Of a stretch of DNA of 64,000 bases, positions 7,850-16,800 are shown piece after piece; position 1 is the stretch's first letter; every line of letters starts with the position of its first letter. The stretch comes from Thermodesulforhabdus norvegica. Its GTDB lineage: Bacteria > Desulfobacterota > Syntrophobacteria > Syntrophobacterales > Thermodesulforhabdaceae. The notes under the pieces are model-generated. The model worked only from the letters and a program-made list of their open reading frames with translations. It made no database searches and was not told the origin of the DNA. The stretch covers positions 476,207 through 540,206 of the forward strand of contig NZ_FOUU01000002.1 in NCBI RefSeq assembly GCF_900114975.1, read 5' to 3'. A program made the position numbers and the translations under genes.

Positions 7850-8322
7850 TGTGCGACCCTCCGCTTGATCTCCTCCAGTTCGTCGATGAGAAATTCGACG
7901 ATATCCTTCCGTCCCTTTTCGGCTGCTAATGTAGCTATGGTGTCGACAGTCTTTCGAATGACTTCGACCTGGGCGAGTTCTGGTTCTGCTTTTCTAGCAG
8001 CGTTCATCAGTTTGTGATAGATGGCAGTGTATTTTTCGATGATTTCGAGGCGCTTTTCGGGGTCGCATGCGTGGATGAGGTCACGATCCCGGTCCAGCGT
8101 TTCGAAGATGGCCATCAGGAATGCCCGTTGTTTCTTGCGGTAGGTCTCTTCGTCCAGGTCGTGCTCGATGCGGAGGCGCTCCCAGTCGATGCCGCGTTTA
8201 AGGTCGAGCTTTTTCCATCGGTAAACGGTCCGAGTGCTCACGTTGAGCGTGTGGGCAATGTCCGCTATTGAGCGCCCGTCTTTCGTGTAGAGTTCCCGGG
8301 CAATCTGTGCTTTCGATCCCAT
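7846..8322 (-). CDS. Terminase small subunit, DUF1804 family (Mu gp27-like)
   Basis: 158 residues. The N-terminus is a helix-turn-helix, ARELYTKDGRSIADIAHTLN followed by VSTRTVYRWKK, as expected for DNA recognition by a small terminase. The central helices (LRIEHDLDEETYRKKQRAFLMAIFETLDRD) and the charged C-terminal helices fit DUF1804. It probably marks the packaging site and recruits the large subunit. It lies 5 bp after the 70-residue gene and overlaps the large subunit gene by 4 nt. Confidence 0.85.
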   Translation of the reverse strand: MGSKAQIARELYTKDGRSIADIAHTLNVSTRTVYRWKKLDLKRGIDWERLRIEHDLDEETYRKKQRAFLMAIFETLDRDRDLIHACDPEKRLEIIEKYTAIYHKLMNAARKAEPELAQVEVIRKTVDTIATLAAEKGRKDIVEFLIDELEEIKRRVAQ

Positions 8323-8327
8323 GATCC

Positions 8328-8540
8328 CTATTTCAGGAGTTCAATCACGGCTTTAAGCTTTGCCGCTGTTATTGACAGTCCTGCTCCGAGCGCACCCATG
8401 AGCAGGCTCTTGCCTTCCAGGTATCGGACGCGACCACGGATTTCCCGCATGTCTATCTTCAGCTCACCGATGTCTTCGTGCATGGCTTCTAGTTTTGCCT
8501 CGATTCGTCCGAGCACGTTGTCATACTTGCATTCATGCAT
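8328..8540 (-). CDS. Small phage protein with coiled coil and hydrophobic C-terminal segment
   Basis: 70 residues. Residues ~10-43 form a heptad-like helix (IEAKLEAMHEDIGELKIDMR) and ~45-66 a hydrophobic segment LLMGALGAGLSITAAKLKAV that could enter the membrane. It resembles in layout the XhlA-type small phage membrane proteins, which lie just before gp27-like genes in several Mu-type phages; this is an analogy, not an identification. First gene of the leftward late operon; AAGGAGGGAGG precedes the ATG. Confidence 0.7.
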   Translation of the reverse strand: MHECKYDNVLGRIEAKLEAMHEDIGELKIDMREIRGRVRYLEGKSLLMGALGAGLSITAAKLKAVIELLK

Positions 8541-8699
8541 GATGCCTCCCTCCTTGCCTGTCTCGTTTTAGCATATAACAGCGTCAGCGATGTTTGTTCA
8601 GGAAAAACGAATGCTTGTGCAGAAAGTGTCTCATCCTGTGCAGGCTCACAATGTTGTTGCTTTGCACAGGGCTATAATCAGCACAACAAGGAGGAGAGT
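8541..8699. promoter_or_regulatory. Divergent late-promoter region of the prophage
   Basis: This 159-bp gap separates the leftward packaging operon from the rightward head-tail operon and is the only divergent gap in the element. Rightward, TATAAT at 8673-8678 precedes AAGGAGGAG and ATG 8700, but no good -35 box is seen. Leftward, CTGAAC and TTATAT are spaced 17 bp apart on the minus strand. The weak -35 boxes suit promoters that need an activator such as Mor/C, which the element no longer has (inference). Confidence 0.5.
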
Positions 8700-9902
8700 A
8701 TGCGTCTGAACCGCAAGGCCTATTCGCATGCCAGGAGCCTCATTGAGGCAGGGAAGGTAGATCAGTCGTCAAAATGGTCATTCACAACGGAGGACGAAAA
8801 CAAACTGCTCGGCGATCCGCCGGATTGGGAGCGGTACGGGAAGTGGTTTTTGGGAGTTGACCCGGAGGCAGATGCTGAAACCAAAGCACATTACAAATAC
8901 CCTTTCGGGAAGGGCGGGAAGCTGTACCGCTCGGCTCTCCGGGCGATTCGCTCAAGATCGGCTCAGCACGGCCATGAGGACATATTCGAGGCCTCCGGGA
9001 AGCTGCTGGAGATGCTTGACGCAGAGAAAGAGAAGAACAGGTGCGGTAGCCTGGAGTTCAATGCTTATGAGCCGGGCAGACCGGTGATGGTGCTGCCTCT
9101 GGGCGAAGTTCGCGGGAGAGACGGCAGGTACTGGATTCTTGAAAGAGACGACGCAGAGCGGATTGTTGAGCAGATAAAGGCTAACGGCGTGGATATAGTG
9201 CTGGATTTTGACCACAGGACTTACGACTACCCATCAGACGGAAGGGCGGCCGGCTGGTTCCTGGCCGATTCTTTTGAAGTGCAGGAGGACGGCATATATG
9301 CCCTGCTTGAGCTGACCGAGGCAGGCAAACAGGCGGTGGAGAGCAGGGAATACAGGTATCTATCGCCTGCGTTCTGGAGTCAGGGGACGCGGATTCTTGA
9401 GCTCGAGAGCGTCGGGCTCACGAATATTCCAAACATTCCGGCCATTCCGGCACTGAACAAAAAGGAGGGCACAATGAATGATGATCTGAAGAGAGAAATA
9501 AACGCTCTAAAAGAGCGAAACGAAACGCTGGAAAGGGAGCTCAATGCGGTGAAGACGGAGCGAGATCAGGCGTTGCTTGAGATTAACAAGCTAAAAGGGG
9601 AGCTTGAAGAGTTTAAGAAGAAGGAGCTTGAGAGGGAAATAAACGAATTGGTTGAGAAGGCAATTGCAGACGGAAAACTCGCTCCGGCCCAGAAGGAGAC
9701 GGCAATCAAGCTCGGGCTGAATTCAAAGGAGCTTCTCGAAGAGCTCATAAACTCAAGCCCTTATGACTTCAGAAAGCTCTCCGTGCCGCAGGCCAGAGAT
9801 TCTCAGGACGACAACAATCACGGGCTTGACGATGCAACACTTCAGGTCTGCAGGATGCTCGGGCTGAAGCCCGAAGATGTAGCAAAACACGCAGCCAGCT
9901 AA
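8700..9902 (+). CDS. Head maturation protease with C-terminal scaffold (Mu gpI-like)
   Basis: 400 residues from ATG 8700, with AAGGAGGAG 4 nt upstream; an upstream extension to 8535 has no site and reads into the divergent region. The middle matches Mu-like protease I proteins: VLPLGEVRGRDGRYW, VDIVLDFDHRTYDYPSDGRAAGW (broken here), and YRYLSPAFW. Residues ~255-330 form a highly charged coiled coil, the internal scaffold. The protein should assemble in the prohead and process itself and scaffold. A second start inside the gene yields the scaffold alone (see 9474). Confidence 0.88.
   Translation: MRLNRKAYSHARSLIEAGKVDQSSKWSFTTEDENKLLGDPPDWERYGKWFLGVDPEADAETKAHYKYPFGKGGKLYRSALRAIRSRSAQHGHEDIFEASGKLLEMLDAEKEKNRCGSLEFNAYEPGRPVMVLPLGEVRGRDGRYWILERDDAERIVEQIKANGVDIVLDFDHRTYDYPSDGRAAGWFLADSFEVQEDGIYALLELTEAGKQAVESREYRYLSPAFWSQGTRILELESVGLTNIPNIPAIPALNKKEGTMNDDLKREINALKERNETLERELNAVKTERDQALLEINKLKGELEEFKKKELEREINELVEKAIADGKLAPAQKETAIKLGLNSKELLEELINSSPYDFRKLSVPQARDSQDDNNHGLDDATLQVCRMLGLKPEDVAKHAAS
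9474..9902 (+). CDS. Nested in-frame scaffold protein (Mu gpZ-like)
   Basis: ATG 9474 lies in the same frame as the protease gene and has AAGGAGG 7 nt upstream, a site with no reason to exist inside a coding sequence unless used. It would give 142 residues consisting of a long coiled coil (KREINALKERNETLERELNA onward) and a C-terminal helical tail. In Mu, scaffold Z is made from the 3' part of gene I in the same way. This is a good case of an internally started scaffold. Confidence 0.75.
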   Translation: MNDDLKREINALKERNETLERELNAVKTERDQALLEINKLKGELEEFKKKELEREINELVEKAIADGKLAPAQKETAIKLGLNSKELLEELINSSPYDFRKLSVPQARDSQDDNNHGLDDATLQVCRMLGLKPEDVAKHAAS

Positions 9903-9914
9903 GGAGGGGAATAA

Positions 9915-10331
9915 ATGGCTTTAACGGCAGATAGAGACACTCCACAGGTGGTGCCGAGCTATTCATTTCTACGAGAATTCCCGGTTGCCGCTGGCAAAAC
10001 TATTTATGCCGGGGGGCTGGTGGTGCTGAAAAACGGCTATGCCGAGCCGGGGAGCACTGCAACGGGCCTGGTCGCTGTCGGGAGGGCAGAGGAATACGTG
10101 GACAACTCGGGCGGTCAGAACGGAGATGTGACGGTAAGGGTCCGTCGCGGCATCTTTCGCTACGGAAACTCGGCAGACACAGACGCAATCACCAGGACGG
10201 ATATCGGCTCACAATGCTACGTCGTTGATGACGAGACGGTGGCAAAGACGGACGGCACGGGGACACGCTCCGTGGCGGGCAAGGTCTTCGACGTCGATGA
10301 CGAAGGCGTCTGGGTAGAATTTACGAACTAA
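9915..10331 (+). CDS. Putative head decoration/structural protein
   Basis: 138 residues, beta-rich and without membrane segments. The motifs FPVAAGKTIYAGGLVVLK, STATGLVAVGRAEEYVDNS and VRVRRGIFRYGNS recur in small proteins found between protease and major capsid genes of Mu-like phages, and resemble DUF2190/decoration proteins. AGGAGGGGAATAA precedes ATG 9915. Position between protease/scaffold and capsid supports a capsid-stabilising role (inference). Confidence 0.7.
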   Translation: MALTADRDTPQVVPSYSFLREFPVAAGKTIYAGGLVVLKNGYAEPGSTATGLVAVGRAEEYVDNSGGQNGDVTVRVRRGIFRYGNSADTDAITRTDIGSQCYVVDDETVAKTDGTGTRSVAGKVFDVDDEGVWVEFTN

Positions 10332-10343
10332 GGAGGGGGGCGG

Positions 10344-11219
10344 ATGGTCATCAATCAGCAAACGCTGCAGGCGATATACGTAAACTTCAAGACGATCTTC
10401 AAGCAGAGGCTTGAGATAACAGAAACATTTTGGGAACGGATTGCGACTAGAGTACCTTCGACGACAAAGCAAAACGACTACAAGTGGCTCGGCTCATTTC
10501 CGATGCTGCGGGAATGGATCGGCGAGCGTCAGGTGCGGAACCTCGCGGCTTACGACTACTCGATCAAGAATAAGAACTTTGAAAGCACGGTGGGTATCGA
10601 TCGCGACGACATTGAAGACGACAACCTGGGCGTTTATGTGCCCATGATCGAGCAGCTTGCAGACTCTGCGAAGAAGCACCCGGACATGCTGGTTTTCGGG
10701 CTGTTGAAGAACGGGTTCACAGAGAAGTGCTATGACGGCAAGCCATTCTTCAGCGATCAGCACAAGATCGGGAAGACCACCTATTCGAACTTCCAGGATG
10801 GCACGGGAAATCCCTGGTTCCTGCTCGACGTCACGAAGCCGCTGAAGCCGCTCATCGTGCAGATACGCAGAGAGCCGGAATTCCAGGCAATGGACAGCCC
10901 TGACGACTACAACGTTTTTACACGAAGAGAATTTCTCTACGGCGTGGACTACCGCGGAAACGCCGGGTACGGCTTCTGGCAGCAGGCCTTCGGAAGTAAA
11001 GCTGATCTTACAGTCGATAACTACAAGGCGGCCAGGGCGGCAATGCAGTCCTACAAGAACGAGGAGGGCGTGCCGCTGGACATTCGACCAAGTTTGCTTG
11101 TTGTCGGTCCGTCGAATGAAGCGGCTGCGAGAGAGATTTTGAGCAGCGAACAAATTAACGGGTCAACAAATGTCTGGCGAGGCACGGCGGATCTGCTGGT
11201 CGTGCCCTGGCTGGATTGA
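10344..11219 (+). CDS. Major capsid protein (Mu gpT-like)
   Basis: 291 residues, close to the family size (~305). Characteristic parts are LQAIYVNFKTIFKQRL near the start, YKWLGSFPMLREWIGER, SVGIDRDDIEDDNLGVY-type segment, ADSAKKHPDMLV, and GKPFFSDQHKIG, all signatures of the Mu-like major head subunit. Start ATG 10344 is preceded by AAGGAGG. It forms the icosahedral shell. Its TGA overlaps the next ATG by one base. Confidence 0.92.
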   Translation: MVINQQTLQAIYVNFKTIFKQRLEITETFWERIATRVPSTTKQNDYKWLGSFPMLREWIGERQVRNLAAYDYSIKNKNFESTVGIDRDDIEDDNLGVYVPMIEQLADSAKKHPDMLVFGLLKNGFTEKCYDGKPFFSDQHKIGKTTYSNFQDGTGNPWFLLDVTKPLKPLIVQIRREPEFQAMDSPDDYNVFTRREFLYGVDYRGNAGYGFWQQAFGSKADLTVDNYKAARAAMQSYKNEEGVPLDIRPSLLVVGPSNEAAAREILSSEQINGSTNVWRGTADLLVVPWLD

Positions 11220-11503
11220 TGAGGCATGAGATGTGGCTCCGGATCATTAAGGAAATCTTCGATGTGGGCCATGATATCACCCAGCACAAGCGCTGGTACA
11301 CAAGCAAAACGATCTGGTTCAACGTGCTCGTGCTCTGTTTCGACGTCCTTGCGAAGCTCTGGCACGAACTGCCCGTCACGGGCGAGGAGATCGATGCTCT
11401 TGCTCTCGGTCTTGCTGCTTGCGGCAACATCCTGCTGCGCTTCCGTACGAGGCGACCGGTGGTGCTGCGCGCCGGGCGGGTATCCACTGGTGGCGATAGA
11501 TGA
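11219..11503 (+). CDS. Putative phage holin or membrane lysis protein
   Basis: 94 residues. The motif WYTSKTIWFNVLVLCFDVL is a membrane segment with the phage-typical 'SKTIWfN' lead, followed by a second weaker hydrophobic segment IDALALGLAACGNILLRF and a basic tail RFRTRRPVV. This layout occurs in small holin-like proteins. Its position just ahead of a cell-wall hydrolase supports a lysis role. Start choice is between ATG 11219 (stop-start overlap) and ATG 11228. Confidence 0.65.
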   Translation: MRHEMWLRIIKEIFDVGHDITQHKRWYTSKTIWFNVLVLCFDVLAKLWHELPVTGEEIDALALGLAACGNILLRFRTRRPVVLRAGRVSTGGDR

Positions 11504-11565
11504 GGGCACTGAGCAATATGAGGTGAGGGGAGCCTATTTCGGCGTGACCTGCCGGGAGGAAATCT

Positions 11566-11853
11566 ATGGGGAGAATACGAGCATGGTTGCTTCGGTGCTT
11601 GGGCGCATTGGGCGATTTTTTGCGGGCCTTGTTCGCAAGGGGGATCGCGTCAGAGCTGGAGCGATTGCTCCCGATCGCCCTGGAAGCGGTGCGAGTAATG
11701 GGGGATCAAAACTTGAGCGGAGAAGAAAAACGAGTCAGAGCAGCGCAGTTGATCAGAGAGCGCACAATGCAGGCCCAGTGGATGGTGGCAGCGGACCTTA
11801 TAAACCTTGCAATCGAAATGTCAGTCCAGAAGTGGAAGGCCGAGCAGAATTGA
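11566..11853 (+). CDS. Small phage protein in the lysis cassette, function unknown
   Basis: 95 residues. An amphipathic N-terminus (IRAWLLRCLGALGDFLRALF) is followed by charged helices with SGEEKRVRAAQLIRERTMQ. The helical layout loosely recalls LL-H-type holins or their partners, but no motif is decisive. GGGAGGAAATCT precedes the ATG. It sits between the holin-like gene and the endolysin, 5 bp before the latter's ATG. Confidence 0.6.
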   Translation: MGRIRAWLLRCLGALGDFLRALFARGIASELERLLPIALEAVRVMGDQNLSGEEKRVRAAQLIRERTMQAQWMVAADLINLAIEMSVQKWKAEQN

Positions 11854-11858
11854 AAGAC

Positions 11859-12308
11859 ATGGGCTTCGCTATAAGGGACTGGTACGTGAGCGAAGATGCT
11901 CGCTACATGGCCGCAACGATATATGGCGAAGCCCGAGGCGAGTCGCTGGAGGGCCAGGTTGCGGTGGCCTTCGTCATACGAAACCGATCCGCCACGCGAA
12001 ACATGACACCACGGGAGGTTGTTTTACAACCCTTCCAGTTTTCGTGCTGGAACCCCTATGACCCGAATCGTCCGATTTGCGAGCAAGTCGTGGATCGGTG
12101 GGACGAGATGTTCCGCAGGCTCAGGGGGGTGCGGCAGTGCTGGTGGGTGGCGGTGGGCGTCATGGCCGGCCTGCTTTGCGACCCGACAAACGGTGCGACA
12201 CACTACCTCACAAAACGCCTGTACTTCTCCGAGCTCTGCCCGGATTGGGCTCATCGCCTCACGGAGAGGGCCCACATCGGCAAACACATATTTCTGGGTG
12301 AGGCCTGA
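11859..12308 (+). CDS. Endolysin: cell-wall hydrolase, SleB/Hydrolase_2 family
   Basis: 149 residues. The family hallmark is visible: AATIYGEARGES, with the catalytic Glu in the first part, then GQVAVAFVIRNR and the later FQFSCWNPYD. SleB-type enzymes are lytic transglycosylases or glucosaminidases acting on peptidoglycan. No signal peptide is seen, so release would need the holin. The open frame extends far upstream, but that part overlaps two other genes and reads as non-protein-like; ATG 11859 is the first start outside them. TTG 11850 is an alternative. Confidence 0.85.
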   Translation: MGFAIRDWYVSEDARYMAATIYGEARGESLEGQVAVAFVIRNRSATRNMTPREVVLQPFQFSCWNPYDPNRPICEQVVDRWDEMFRRLRGVRQCWWVAVGVMAGLLCDPTNGATHYLTKRLYFSELCPDWAHRLTERAHIGKHIFLGEA

Positions 12309-12309
12309 G

Positions 12310-12714
12310 ATGTACTGTACAATTGACGACATACGACACATGCTCGACGAGCATGAGCTCGTCGAGCTAACAGATGATGAAGGATCGGAGACGATAGATA
12401 CGGCAGTAGTCGAAAGCGCAATATCTGATGCGTGTTCCCTCATAGATTCATATTGTGCCGGGCGATATTCGGTGCCCTTCGATCCGGTTCCGACCGTCAT
12501 CCGTCAGTTGGCGGTGGACCTAGCGATTTATAACCTCTACAGCAGGCGCGGCGATGCAGTTCCGGAGAACAGGGTGTTGAGGCAGCAAAACGCTCTGAAG
12601 CTGCTCGATCGCATTGCATCTGGCCGGATCACAATTGGAGAGGCTTCAGGGGGCAGCGTTGCTTATGTTTCTGAAAAGCGGCGCTTCACGAGCAGTGCGA
12701 TGAGGGACTTCTGA
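12310..12714 (+). CDS. Phage head-tail connector protein, DUF1320 (Mu gp36-like)
   Basis: 134 residues. N-terminal YCTIDDIRHMLDEHELVEL, central SAISDACSLIDSYCAGRYSVPF followed by PVPTVIRQLAVDLAIYNLYSRR, and C-terminal NALKLLDRIASGRITIG are the DUF1320 pattern. The family sits at the head-tail interface. ATG 12310 is 1 bp after the endolysin stop; the longer upstream frame is a shadow of the endolysin gene. The TGA at 12712-12714 overlaps the next ATG. Confidence 0.85.
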   Translation: MYCTIDDIRHMLDEHELVELTDDEGSETIDTAVVESAISDACSLIDSYCAGRYSVPFDPVPTVIRQLAVDLAIYNLYSRRGDAVPENRVLRQQNALKLLDRIASGRITIGEASGGSVAYVSEKRRFTSSAMRDF

Positions 12715-13136
12715 TGTTTAACATTATTGACATCGAAAATGCTTTCCTGGCCGCTCTGGAAACTTTGAAATCGGAGGGGGTGCTTACCCTCGAAAGCTAC
12801 GCAGAGAAACTGGGCGCAGAGGATGTGAGGCGGCAGGTGCAACGACTGCCGGCGGTTTTTGTTGTTTGGAACGGATCGAGGTTCGAAACCGCAAACAGGG
12901 CTGATTATGTCACGGTTTCGGTCTCAATTCTGGTCTGTGACAGAAGTTTAAGGGATGAGGTGGATGCACGGCGTGGCGCATACGGCATCATGGACAGGGT
13001 CAGAGAGATACTGCACATGCGGTATCTCGAGGGGCTTGGCACTGCGCAATGCAGCAGAGAGTTCATATTGTCTGCTGCAAAGCAGATTGTCGTATGCGCT
13101 GCGGAATATGAAATAAAGCTGGTTAAGACAAGATAA
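12714..13136 (+). CDS. Phage tail-completion type protein, DUF1834 (Mu gp37-like)
   Basis: 140 residues. IDIENAFLAALETLK at the start, ESYAEKLGAEDVRR, LPAVFVVWNGSRFE and ILVCDRSLRDEVDARRG--YGIMDRVREIL match the gp37/DUF1834 pattern. It is thought to link connector and tail tube. Translation appears coupled to the preceding gene by the TGATG overlap. Confidence 0.8.
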   Translation: MFNIIDIENAFLAALETLKSEGVLTLESYAEKLGAEDVRRQVQRLPAVFVVWNGSRFETANRADYVTVSVSILVCDRSLRDEVDARRGAYGIMDRVREILHMRYLEGLGTAQCSREFILSAAKQIVVCAAEYEIKLVKTR

Positions 13137-13148
13137 GGAGGTTAGAAG

Positions 13149-13877
13149 ATGGCAGGTTTTATCGGTGAGGGGACGATCCTTATAGACCGTGACATGAATA
13201 AGAAATATGTCAGGGTCGCGAATGCACCGTCGTTCATCATCGACGAGACAGACTCAGAAGTAAAAGTGCGGTATTCAAAAGCTCGCGACACGTATGGACA
13301 GGCGCTGGATCGACTGGCGCTACCTCGTCCAGCCAAGATATCTATGGTCTGGGATGACATAGATGTCGAGACGCTTGCGATAGCCCTGCGAGGGTTGGTG
13401 GATACAGATACGGACTCCGGCACGGTAAGTGACGAGGTAGTGGTGGCTGCATTAGAATACTGGATCGATCTGGAGCATAGAAACATATCCGATGTGGTCG
13501 TGACTGACCAGAACGGGACGACGACCTATGTGCTGGACATTGACTATAAGATCAACCCGCGTCTTGGAATGATCTATTGCCTGCCAGGCGGCTCGATCAC
13601 TGAGGGAGAAACTCTGAAGGTTTCCTATACCTATGCACCGCTGTCAAACAGGATCATACGTGCATCGCGTGTTGCAGAGATCGAATGTGCGATCAAATTC
13701 GATGGAAAAAATCGTGTGACGGGCAAAGACTGCATTATAGAAGCTCCGTGGGCCAAGCTTAGTCCCAAGTCGCCAGTGGACTTTCTATCGGACGACTTCA
13801 CAAAACTGGAGCTAGAAGGGCTGCTTCTGACGGCACCTGGTTATACGGAGCCCTATATTGTGCTGCCTGTAGAATAA
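13149..13877 (+). CDS. Putative major tail tube protein (siphovirus type)
   Basis: 242 residues, mainly beta-strand, with no membrane or signal segment. GTILIDRDMNKKYVRVANAPSF opens the protein, and it ends with VSPKSPVDFLSDDFTKLELEG-like strands. It is the only candidate between the connector genes and the tape measure gene, where the tail tube gene lies in siphophages. There is no sheath gene before it, so the tail is inferred to be non-contractile. AAGGAGG precedes the ATG. Confidence 0.72.
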   Translation: MAGFIGEGTILIDRDMNKKYVRVANAPSFIIDETDSEVKVRYSKARDTYGQALDRLALPRPAKISMVWDDIDVETLAIALRGLVDTDTDSGTVSDEVVVAALEYWIDLEHRNISDVVVTDQNGTTTYVLDIDYKINPRLGMIYCLPGGSITEGETLKVSYTYAPLSNRIIRASRVAEIECAIKFDGKNRVTGKDCIIEAPWAKLSPKSPVDFLSDDFTKLELEGLLLTAPGYTEPYIVLPVE

Positions 13878-13878
13878 T

Positions 13879-16800
13879 ATGGCTGATCATACGCTTCATA
13901 TACGGGTAGCAGCCGACACCCGCAGCGCCTCTACGGCACTGCGGGCTTTTCAGCAAGAGTTCCGCAAGCTCCTCTCAGACCTCGGGAAGAGCGATACGGA
14001 AATACGTGCGTTCGAGGAACTCGCTGACGAGCTCATCCGAACGGGCAAGATCACGGACGACGTCGACCGTGAGACTCGCGAACTCCTGCATACGTATGCA
14101 TCGCTGCACCGTGTCGCTCAGGCCAGGGACATCCTCGGACTCGTCCCGGCGGATGAATTGAAGAAACGAATACGAGAAGTCGAAGATGCCCTTCAGACGC
14201 TGAAAAAGTCCGGGACGCTATCGCAGCATGAGCTCGCTGTCGCAACGCTGGAGGCTGACAAGCGCATACGTCAGCTCAAGTCGAGCGCCCTGGGTGTGGC
14301 CGATGCCCTGTCGGCTGCCAAAGCCGAGCTGGCCGCATTAGCGGGGGCAGGCGCCGGCGTGGGTTACATGGTCAAAGCTGCCATCGACTTTGAGAGCGCG
14401 ATGGCAGGCGTGGCCAAGACGACAGGGGTCACTGGCGAGCAGCTACAGGTTCTTGCGCAGCAGATTCTTGAGCTCACGCGCACTGTCCCCATGTCAGCGA
14501 CCGAGCTCGCTAAAATCGGTGAAATTGCCGGTCAGCTTGGCATCCAGTCTGACAACATAGCTGAATTTGTCCGGATGGTTGCCGAGATGTCCACGGCGTT
14601 CAACATGAGCGCCGAGGATGCAGCGACCGCCATCGCCAAACTGCAAAACGTATTCGGGTTAACTTTGGATGAGGCGCGTACCCTTGCCGACGCCATCAAC
14701 GTGCTTGGCAACAACACCGCTGCATCGGAGCAGCAGATCGTCGAAGCCCTGACACGAATAGGCGGCAATGCCAAGCAGTTCGGCCTCACAGCTCAACAAG
14801 CTGCAGCCCTTGCTGATGCGCTGATTGCGCTCGGCAGACCCCCGGAGGTAGCTGCTACTGCTATCAATGCGTTGCTCACAAAGCTGCAAACGGCGAATGT
14901 GGCGTCGAAGGAGTTTCAAGCGGCCCTTAATAGGCTCGGTATAGATGCGAGACAACTCGCTGAGCGAATCAGGCAGGATCCACAGCAGGCTCTTCTGGAG
15001 TTCTTACAGACGCTTGATCGTCTCGACAGCCGAAGTAAGGCGGAAGTTATTACCAAGCTCTTTGGCCTGGAATATCAGGATGACATCTCACTGCTGGTAG
15101 GATCGTTGCACTCCTACGAGAAGGCCCTCGGGCTCGTAAATGATCGGCAGAAAACGACCAATGCAATGCAACAGGAGTTCAGACAGCGCGTACAGACGAC
15201 GGAGGCGCAGATCCAGCTGCTGTGGAACTCTCTGCGAGAAATCGCGATCAACATTGGTACGACATTTCTGCCGGCGGTTACGAAGATCGCTTCAGGGTTG
15301 GCTGACATCACGCATGCTGTGGCCGATTTCACCGCCAAGTATCCGACTCTGACACAGCTCGCCACTATTGCTGGCACTCTGGCGGCATCCATTGCAGGTC
15401 TGCGTGCAGCATTCCTTGCACTGCGAGCCGTCACCACAGGGCTCGGGTCACAGATCGCAGGAGAAATCGCGGCGATGAACGCACCGATTGGGGCCGCGAT
15501 CGCCAATGTGAGCAAGTTGCGTCTGGCGTTCTCTGTCTTCGGTGCCTGGATCGCAGGGTGGGAGATCGGAGAGTGGCTCTCGGAAAAGTTTACTGTTGTG
15601 CGACAGGCTGGCGTGTACATGGTGGAGGGCCTGCTCACGGCATGGGAGTACCTGCGCACAGGGTGGGAGAGCCTTAAAGCAGTATTTACCAGCGATACGA
15701 TTGAACAGGTGTACCAGCGCCATGAGAAGCGGATGGCCGAAATGCGGGCCATCTTCGACGATCTGCACAGAGAGGCGGCAGAGGGAGCCCAGGAATCCGC
15801 GCATGCCGCAGAGCAGGCGATGCAGAGATCGGCAGACGCTGCACGTCGAGCGGTTTCAGACACAGCAGCTGCCGCGGAGGCTGCTGCTAGCAGCATTGCA
15901 GGTGTCGGACAAGGTGCGGCAGAGACGGTCGGTGCGGCCGCATCCGCGACGGTGCAGCAAATCACAGATTCAGCTCAGCGAGCTCAAAATGCGGCGTCAC
16001 AATTTCAGTCATTATTTGCGGCCGTAGCGACATCCGGTCGTTTCACGCAGGAGTCTCTCGCTGCCGTGGCCGCGGGGTTTGACGAGCTCAACCTGGCAGC
16101 CGAAAAGGCTGGTGCCGACATACAACAGTATTTGAACAATGCCTTTCAGGGCGTGACAGACAAAGGTTTGGCTGCATTCATCTCCACGGCCACAACGCAC
16201 CTGCAATACGTGACGGATGGAGCTGAACAGCTCGGCAAGGTCGTCGACGCAGCCGTGGCCGAGTCGTTCAGGCGCCTGGGAGTGGATGTCGAGGAGGTCG
16301 CTACTGGTGTCAGATCACAGTTTGGTGACCTATTACAGCTACTCATTGAGCTGGCACATAGCGGGAGGGCATCGGCAGATGAGATCGTCGCCGGGTTTGA
16401 ACGCCTGGCCAGCCAGGCGCACACACGGCAGGAGCTCGAGAGACTGCGGTCAGCGATACGTGCACTGGGTAACGATGGCATTGTCTCGGCCGAGCAGATC
16501 GATGCTGCACTCAGACGGATAGAACGACGGGTTCGTGACGTGGAGGATGCCGTCGACGAAGTAAGCGAGGCATACAGGACGCTGGGCATCACCAGCGCGA
16601 AGGAACTGCAGCGCTCGGCTGATGAGGCATACTATGCCTACAAGCAGCTCAGAGACTCCGGGAAAGCTACAACGCGGGAACTCGTTGAAGCCTTCGCCAT
16701 CTATGCCGAGCGGGCTGTCAAGGCCGCCGGTGCCGTAAGTGAGGAGCAGGCAAAAGTTACGCTCGAGATGCTCCGCACTCAGGCCGAGCAAGACGGCATC

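Noticed and set aside
8535..8699. Upstream start for the protease gene
   Set aside because: No ribosome site there, and the extension would overlap the start of the divergent 70-residue gene; ATG 8700 has AAGGAGGAG.
11226..11858. Long N-terminal extension of the endolysin frame
   Set aside because: The region overlaps two other well-formed genes (holin-like and 95-residue) and its translation is low-complexity Ser/Arg/Gly-rich, unlike a protein domain.
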